Positions 33,121 through 37,757 of a stretch of 37,757 nucleotides of DNA are shown here, piece by piece. The notes beneath the pieces are model-generated. The model was not told where the DNA came from. It searched no databases and saw only the letters and a list, made by a program, of their open reading frames with translations. Both the position numbers and the translations under genes were made by a program. Every line of letters begins with the position of its first letter. Position 1 is the first letter of the stretch. The DNA is from Paracoccaceae bacterium (GTDB taxonomy: Bacteria > Pseudomonadota > Alphaproteobacteria > Rhodobacterales > Rhodobacteraceae): assembly GCA_018223125.1 (NCBI GenBank), contig JAAEZA010000042.1:1-37757 (forward strand), given 5' to 3'.

Positions 33121-34027
33121 TCGGGTGCGAAAGTTTCTGGCGCGCGGCTTCGATCATGAAATCAATAAAGCTGCGCACCTTCGGGTCCTGCAAACGCCGG
33201 TGGGGATAAAGACATCCCATAACCGATGCGACAGGGGGCGTGTCTGGCAAGATCTCTACCAGACGCCCCGCCTTCAGGTCATCCGCAACATCATAGCGCG
33301 GCTTGTTCACGATCCCGCGCCCGTCCAGCGCCCATCGGGTCAGAACATCCCCGTCGTCGCTGTCATATTTCCCTGCGACTTCGCATTTTTGCGCGCCGCC
33401 CGCTGTGCCCAGCGTCCAGAAATACTCTGGCGAGCGGGGATAGCGCAGCAACAGACAGTTGTGTTTGCCATCTGTCAAATCCTGTGGCCTTTGCGGTGTC
33501 CCGTGTTTTTCCAGATAAGACGGCGCCGCGCAGAGCACACGGGGGCAGTCCATAATCTTGCGCAGTTTCAGCGTTGAATCCGGCGGTGTGCCCACGAAAA
33601 AGGCCACATCCAGCCCGTCCTCCAGAATGTCCACCTTCCGGTCGGACAACCGCAGGCGCACCGAGATTTCGGGATACCGGTCCACAAAATCCGGCACCAG
33701 AGGCCCGACGATCCGTTTACCCATTCCAAGGGGCGCGGTCACATGAATGGTCCCGCGCGGGTTTCCGGCAAACCCCGCAATCACCGCTTCGGCATTTTCA
33801 AGGTTTTCAATCACCAGTCGGGCGTGATCGTAAAAGCTGATCCCCGCGTCTGTGGGGGAAAGCTTACGGGTCGTCCGGTTGAACAGGCGCACCGAAAGGC
33901 GCTTTTCCAGCTCCTTGATCCGGTTGCTTGCCACCGCAGGGGTCAGTCGCAAATCCCGACCGCCCGCGGTGATGCTGCCAAGCTCTACCACACGCACAAA
34001 AACCCGAAGGCTCTCCAGATAGGGCAT
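33104..34027 (-). CDS. LysR family transcriptional regulator
   Basis: This 307-residue regulator has an N-terminal helix-turn-helix (FVRVVELGSITAGGRDLRLT, then PAVASNRIKELEKRLSVRLF). A LysR substrate-binding domain follows, with GTIHVTAPLGMGKRIVGPLV and DVAFFVGTPPDSTLKLRKI. The subgroup resembles CrgA/DsdC-like regulators that often control a divergent gene. However, the upstream neighbour in the same direction is the PepSY gene, 172 bases away, so the target is not evident. The ATG at 34027 is preceded by AGAGG. Its 3' end overlaps the convergent GntR gene by 17 bases. Confidence 0.92.
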   Translation of the reverse strand: MPYLESLRVFVRVVELGSITAGGRDLRLTPAVASNRIKELEKRLSVRLFNRTTRKLSPTDAGISFYDHARLVIENLENAEAVIAGFAGNPRGTIHVTAPLGMGKRIVGPLVPDFVDRYPEISVRLRLSDRKVDILEDGLDVAFFVGTPPDSTLKLRKIMDCPRVLCAAPSYLEKHGTPQRPQDLTDGKHNCLLLRYPRSPEYFWTLGTAGGAQKCEVAGKYDSDDGDVLTRWALDGRGIVNKPRYDVADDLKAGRLVEILPDTPPVASVMGCLYPHRRLQDPKVRSFIDFMIEAARQKLSHPIRPDQ

Positions 34028-34153
34028 CGCGTTAACCTCTTTATTGGTCAGAATACCCTGCAGTGTCGGAGCTTATCCGGAGATTATCAACATATCTTTG
34101 AAAAACCTCCCGCGGAGTCTCATCTTCCCAAGTGGGCACAAAGGCGTTTTTCA

Positions 34154-34186
34154 GGTTTCGGGCAGGCAAACCGCCCACCCGAAACC
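34154..34186 (-). other. Stem-loop downstream of the PepSY gene
   Basis: Perfect 9-bp arms (GGTTTCGGG / CCCGAAACC, 34154-34162 and 34178-34186) enclose a 15-base loop with its own small GGC/GCC stem. It lies 14 bases beyond the PepSY stop codon on the minus strand. The minus-strand tail is TGAAAAACG, with no U-tract, so termination is plausible but not assured. Confidence 0.45.
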
Positions 34187-34199
34187 CTGCGTCTGCGGT

Positions 34200-35552
34200 C
34201 TAAGCTGTTCGCAATCGCGCCACCCCGTGAAGACAGAATTCGATGGCAATAAAGACAAGCATCGACAGCCCCACCAGCGGGAAAAACACGCCTGACAGAA
34301 CTGCGATGATCCAGATCGCGGGGGGCACCCGCAGGTCTGCGGGATATGTCGGCGCGGCCAGTTTGCCCGCCGGACGCCGCCGCCACCACATAACCGCCGC
34401 CGAGACAGCCATCAGAACCATTGCTGCACAGGCAAGGAGCAACACAATCTGGTTGGCGGTTCCGAAGGCCTGCCCCATATGGATACTGACCCCCCATTCA
34501 GCCAGAAAACCGAGCGTGCCAAGGTCCGAAAGCCCCATATCAAACAGAACTTCGCCGGTGTACTGATCCAGATGCACCACCCGTTCCTGAGTGATATCAT
34601 CAGGATAAACCGAAGCCGTGAAAACGCCGGTCGGACCGGAGGGCATATTCAGCGTATAGCCTGCCGCAACCCCGAGTTCTTCGACCTTCGCCACGACCTG
34701 ATCCAGCCCTGCCGGTATTCCCTTTGATGCGGTCGATAGAGGCAGGGGCTGATGCTCCAGTATCCAGGGCGTGCGGTCCAGAACCTCCCCCGTAGGCACG
34801 TTGGATACAGGATAGGAGGACCAGTAACCGTCAGGCATCCCCAGCCCCACCTTGTACGACAATTCATAAAACTGTTTGCCCCAGACGCCGGACCACGGCA
34901 GGCCGGTCAGCGACAGGAACAGGATAAAACCTGCGGTGTAAAAGCCGGTTACCGCATGGACATCCCGCCACCACGGCCGACCCTTCCTTGCCTTAACTGT
35001 CAAAACACCGGCCCTGCGGTTGCGCGGCCACCACAGATACAACCCGGTTCCAACCAACAGCACCAGCCAACCGGCAACCCCTTCGATAATCCGGTTTCCA
35101 ATCCAGCCAATGTATTCAAGCGAGTGTAACTTGCGGACAACCCACATTGCCGGACTACCTGATGCTCCGCTGTCCCACTGGCTGCCCAGAACCTCGGCGG
35201 TGTAGGGGTTCACAAAAACTGTGTTTTTCAGTCCGTCTTCTCCGGAAACCCGAACCTGCGCCGCCTTATCCGGCGCGGCAGGGGGAAAATAGGCTTTCAG
35301 CGTGCCACCATCATAGGCCAGCGCATTCGCAACGATCAGAGAGGGCGGTTCGTAGGTCGTGTCCTGTGGCTCTACGATCCTCAAAGAGCGATAGGCCGTG
35401 TTATTGATCTCATCCTTGAACAGATAGATGCCACCAGTAACGGCAAGAAGGATAAGGAAAGGCAGTACCAGCAATCCGGCATAGAAATGCCAGCGCCATA
35501 CAGCCCGATAGAGCCCGTTGGAGGGGAGGAGGTTTTCAGTCGTTTTTTTCAT
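34200..35552 (-). CDS. PepSY-associated TM-helix protein
   Basis: This 450-residue inner-membrane protein of the PepSY_TM family has about five hydrophobic segments. They include VWRWHFYAGLLVLPFLILLA near the N-terminus (W-x-H-x-x-x-G, with a His usual in this family), VAGWLVLLVGTGLYLWWP, HAVTGFYTAGFILFLSLTGL, LLLACAAMVLMAVSAAVMWW, and IWIIAVLSGVFFPLVGLSML near the C-terminus. The large periplasmic loops contain PepSY-like repeats. Relatives (PiuB, FsrB-like) are tied to iron or copper uptake and may reduce metal or siderophore. Its place in a locus with SCO and PCuAC proteins suggests copper. The ATG at 35552 has no obvious Shine-Dalgarno sequence. Confidence 0.85.
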   Translation of the reverse strand: MKKTTENLLPSNGLYRAVWRWHFYAGLLVLPFLILLAVTGGIYLFKDEINNTAYRSLRIVEPQDTTYEPPSLIVANALAYDGGTLKAYFPPAAPDKAAQVRVSGEDGLKNTVFVNPYTAEVLGSQWDSGASGSPAMWVVRKLHSLEYIGWIGNRIIEGVAGWLVLLVGTGLYLWWPRNRRAGVLTVKARKGRPWWRDVHAVTGFYTAGFILFLSLTGLPWSGVWGKQFYELSYKVGLGMPDGYWSSYPVSNVPTGEVLDRTPWILEHQPLPLSTASKGIPAGLDQVVAKVEELGVAAGYTLNMPSGPTGVFTASVYPDDITQERVVHLDQYTGEVLFDMGLSDLGTLGFLAEWGVSIHMGQAFGTANQIVLLLACAAMVLMAVSAAVMWWRRRPAGKLAAPTYPADLRVPPAIWIIAVLSGVFFPLVGLSMLVFIAIEFCLHGVARLRTA

Positions 35553-35650
35553 TTTAGGGAACCATTAAACAGACCGCCTGCAAGCCAGCGGCCATTCGTG
35601 CAGCGGTCAACTGGCCATTGAAGGCCGGAAAATTCGCGCAACTCTGCTGT

Positions 35651-35674
35651 GCGGCGGATAACAGTATCCGCCGC
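35651..35674 (-). other. Perfect hairpin between the SCO and PepSY genes
   Basis: A 10-bp perfect inverted repeat (GCGGCGGATA / TATCCGCCGC) with a 4-base loop lies in the 181-base gap. It is 60 bases after the SCO stop and 99 bases before the PepSY start, both read on the minus strand. There is no U-tract on the minus strand. It could end SCO transcription, or act as a regulatory RNA element or protein site. Nothing else is recognised in the gap. Confidence 0.5.
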
Positions 35675-35733
35675 CTCGGGCCTTTTTGCGCGAACGGGGT
35701 TAAGTCAGTTTCAGCACCAAACGGGTCGGTTTA

Positions 35734-36327
35734 TCAGCCCCGCTGCATCCGTTTGATCTTGGCAATCGCGCGGTCGAACGCTTCTTGATAACCGACCGGC
35801 TCGAAGAAGCGGCCGTTCGCGTCAAACAGCAGCACGTTGGAGGAATGATCCATCGTATAGCCGTCATCCTGCGGAACCTTGCGGGCGTAGATTTTGAAGG
35901 CTTTCACAGCTTTTGCAATCTCTTCGGGGCTACCGGACACGCCAACCGCATCCGGCACCCATTCCACATAGTCCTTGAGACTTTCCACCGTATCCCGCTC
36001 AGGATCGACCGTGATAAAGAACACACGGATCTGATTGTCGGGGCCAAGTTCTTCCTGCCATGTCGCAATATCCCCGAGACTTGTCGGGCAGACATCAGGA
36101 CAATGTGTAAAGCCGAAGAACACAGCCGAAGGCCGCCCCTTCAAACTGTCTTGGGTGAAGGGCTCGCCACGGGTGGTGACAAGTTCGTAATCCCCCGGCC
36201 CGATCACATCCGCCATCGCATTCTGATAGGTCGGCTGGGCAAAACGCGCCCAGACAAACAGACCAAGTGCAATCATTGCAATGACCCAAAGGCCAAGAAT
36301 GGCGAAGTGTTTACGTTGAAAAGTCAT
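35734..36327 (-). CDS. SCO1/SenC family copper chaperone
   Basis: This 197-residue membrane-anchored thioredoxin-fold protein has one N-terminal TM helix (FAILGLWVIAMIALGLFVWA) followed by the periplasmic domain. The copper-binding motif is CPDVC (C76, C80) with the distal His in MDHSSNV (H161). These three residues are the SCO copper ligands, used in assembling the CuA centre of cytochrome c oxidase or in redox control of that site. It starts 15 bases after the YcnI-PCuAC gene, so the two form an operon and the products would act together in periplasmic copper delivery. Confidence 0.94.
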   Translation of the reverse strand: MTFQRKHFAILGLWVIAMIALGLFVWARFAQPTYQNAMADVIGPGDYELVTTRGEPFTQDSLKGRPSAVFFGFTHCPDVCPTSLGDIATWQEELGPDNQIRVFFITVDPERDTVESLKDYVEWVPDAVGVSGSPEEIAKAVKAFKIYARKVPQDDGYTMDHSSNVLLFDANGRFFEPVGYQEAFDRAIAKIKRMQRG

Positions 36328-36342
36328 CCTGTCTGCTCCGCT

Positions 36343-37374
36343 CTAATGTCCGTCGTGGCTTGAATGATTGTCCGACCCACGGGCGTTTGGCGCCTTGATA
36401 GCAAGCGGGACAACCACCGCGCCAGCGGTTTCAAAGGTCAGGGTTACGGGCAGGACCTCGCCCTTGACCAGTGGCTGTGTCAGCTCCATGAACATCAGGT
36501 GATACCCGCCCGGTTTCAGCACAACAGTTTCGCCCGCCGCTATCACAAGGCCATCCTCCAGCTTGCGCATCTTCATCACGGAATCATCCATCGACATTTC
36601 GTGAATTTCCCCGCGCGGGGACACGTCGGTTGCCACAGACAGAAGCCTGTCATCGGCTTCGCCCGTGTTGGTGACAGTAAAGAAGCCGCCGCCAACCGGC
36701 TGGTTGGGCAGGGTTGCGCGGGCAAAACCACCTTTGATTTCAAGGGCGCCCACAGTCACGGTTCGGGCCGCTTCGTGGTTATGATCGTGACCGTCTTTGT
36801 GGCCTGCATCACCGTGGTCGCTGTCATGTCCGCTTCCGTGACCCGATGAATGCCCGCTATGGCTTTGGTGGCTTTCACCAGCGACCACAACCAGACCGGG
36901 TGCGGGATTTGGCACGTCATGGGAACCGGACGTATCCGTCCAGTCCACTGATCCGTCTGCACAGTCCTGAACCGCCTTGAAATAGAGCACACTGCCCGCT
37001 TCGACTTCGGGACCGACCACACCACGCAGGATGAACTCGTCGTACCAGCCGTCCTCAAGGTGGCCGTCGCGCCATTGTACGGATCGCAAACCCTCTGTCA
37101 TGACGGTGCCATGATTGTTGTAGGGCTGCGCATAAGCGCCGGTTTCGGTTTTCAGACTCCAGCCAGCTTTTGGCATCGGTTTGGCCGCATAGAACCCGTC
37201 GGGCAGAGCCACCCGCACAGTATGGGTTGCTTGTCCGTCGCAACCGTGGGGCACCCGCAGGGTGATTTTCGTCGTCTTGCCGGCTATTGCCTGGGATTGC
37301 TCCAGTGTTGCATGGGCCAGAGCAGAACTGCCCAAACCGGCCAGAACGCCGGCCATCAGAATAGTTTTATACAC
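36343..37374 (-). CDS. YcnI-like (DUF1775) and PCuAC copper chaperone fusion
   Basis: This 343-residue exported protein has a signal peptide at residues 1-20, ending SSALA. The mature N-terminus is H21, the expected copper-binding His of YcnI domains. The YcnI domain (21 to about 165) shows LRVPHGCDGQATHTVRVALP, family-typical. A His-rich linker (168-200) contains more than ten His. The PCuAC domain (about 205-328) has ligands in GEIHEMSMDDSVMKM (H258, M269) and YHLMFM (H292, M294). The tail (337-343) is also His-rich. GTG at 37374 is preferred as start, with GGAGA about 7 bases upstream; another in-frame GTG lies at 37392. It probably scavenges periplasmic copper and passes it to SCO or directly to oxidase. 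Confidence 0.9.
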   Translation of the reverse strand: MYKTILMAGVLAGLGSSALAHATLEQSQAIAGKTTKITLRVPHGCDGQATHTVRVALPDGFYAAKPMPKAGWSLKTETGAYAQPYNNHGTVMTEGLRSVQWRDGHLEDGWYDEFILRGVVGPEVEAGSVLYFKAVQDCADGSVDWTDTSGSHDVPNPAPGLVVVAGESHQSHSGHSSGHGSGHDSDHGDAGHKDGHDHNHEAARTVTVGALEIKGGFARATLPNQPVGGGFFTVTNTGEADDRLLSVATDVSPRGEIHEMSMDDSVMKMRKLEDGLVIAAGETVVLKPGGYHLMFMELTQPLVKGEVLPVTLTFETAGAVVVPLAIKAPNARGSDNHSSHDGH

Positions 37375-37485
37375 GTTAATTCTCCGTAACACAGCGCCCG
37401 TGGCCGCACCACAATCTGCGCTTGTTTTGTTGCAGGCGCTCTACGGCCCGCGTTTTCAGTCTGGATTGCCTTTTGTCAGGCGGTC

Positions 37486-37757
37486 TCAGACCAGCACCGG
37501 AGGAGCGCGGGTAGTGTAATGGGGGGAAGGTGCCTCTGCGTGACGGGTCAACCCTGCAAGCGCCCGCCATCCGTCAAAGGGCGTCAGCACCGTGACAGTC
37601 TCAACCGGACGGATCAGGGGGGCTTTGGACACGGTCAGACAGAAGGGACATTCATGGCTGTGACCGGTCGTGCCGTCTTCACAAAAATCCGAAGCTGACA
37701 AACCGAACACCAAGGCGGTTTCCAGCTTGTCCACCTCGCCCCGTTCCGGCGCCATCA
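37486..37757 (-). CDS. Small Cys/His-containing protein, 3' part (possibly DUF2946-like)
   Basis: This is an open reading frame on the minus strand whose 5' end may lie beyond the window; an in-frame ATG at 37755 is the first visible start. The visible 89 residues include GHSHECPFCLTVSKAPL, an HxCxxC-type segment that could bind metal or haem, and a Pro-rich tail ending APPVLV. Its position upstream of the YcnI-PCuAC gene and the CPFC motif resemble the small DUF2946 proteins found in copper loci of related bacteria. I cannot confirm that family. The 111 bases between it and the next gene show no clear promoter. Confidence 0.5.
   Translation of the reverse strand, partial: MAPERGEVDKLETALVFGLSASDFCEDGTTGHSHECPFCLTVSKAPLIRPVETVTVLTPFDGWRALAGLTRHAEAPSPHYTTRAPPVLV

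Noticed and set aside
1-37757. Mobile elements, CRISPR, tRNA/rRNA genes, phage or defence systems
   Set aside because: None seen: no transposase or integrase motifs, no regularly spaced repeats and no tRNA-like cloverleaf were recognised on reading both strands.

Overview
The window looks like a stretch of chromosome (or large replicon) from a marine-type alphaproteobacterium, most likely Rhodobacteraceae/Roseobacter group. This rests on gene content: a TAXI-type TRAP transporter, a tripartite tricarboxylate (TTT) transporter, a SmoEFGK-like polyol ABC operon with mannitol 2-dehydrogenase, and a PCuAC/SCO copper locus, all in moderately GC-rich DNA. The taxonomic call is inference. No rRNA, tRNA, CRISPR array, phage gene or insertion sequence was seen. 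Genes are tightly packed and no gap exceeds about 225 bases.

Layout. (1) 1-3120, minus: the start of a sulfatase-like gene, a good intrinsic terminator, then a TAXI-TRAP operon (fused permease followed by binding protein). (2) 3244-4050: an IclR regulator between the TRAP operon and a TTT operon (tctC-tctB-tctA, 4274-7229). (3) 7333-9365: a siderophore-interacting flavoreductase-like protein and an M20D amidohydrolase. (4) 9541-17322: a LacI regulator and the polyol operon (binding protein, two permeases, ATPase, mannitol 2-dehydrogenase, fructokinase). This is a complete route from external mannitol-type polyol to fructose 6-phosphate. A near-identical 20-bp sequence sits in front of both the lacI-type gene and the transport operon and is the best operator candidate in the window. 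(5) 17329-19284, minus: a sulfotransferase and a second IclR regulator. (6) 19475-27943: a peptide-type ABC transporter (binding protein, two permeases, two ATPases) translationally coupled to a gamma-glutamyltransferase-family protein and an M20 peptidase, closed by a strong terminator. The set suggests uptake and hydrolysis of gamma-glutamyl or similar modified peptides. (7) 28108-33120: kynureninase, a GntR regulator, a zinc alcohol dehydrogenase, and a class-IV aminotransferase coupled to a second GntR regulator. (8) 33104-34027: a LysR regulator. (9) 34200-37757, minus: a copper/metal locus with a PepSY membrane protein, SCO protein, a YcnI-PCuAC fusion with a His-rich linker, and the end of a small Cys/His-containing protein.

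Overall this is a nutrient-scavenging region. Four different classes of high-affinity transporter lie in about 28 kb, each beside its own regulator and catabolic enzymes. I found no clear evidence of a wholly new system. The most useful observations are regulatory: the shared LacI operator, stem-loops after three unrelated binding-protein genes, a terminator embedded in an opposing gene, and palindromes at several regulator promoters. Two enzymes also show unusual active-site residues (class-IV aminotransferase; gamma-glutamyltransferase-like protein).
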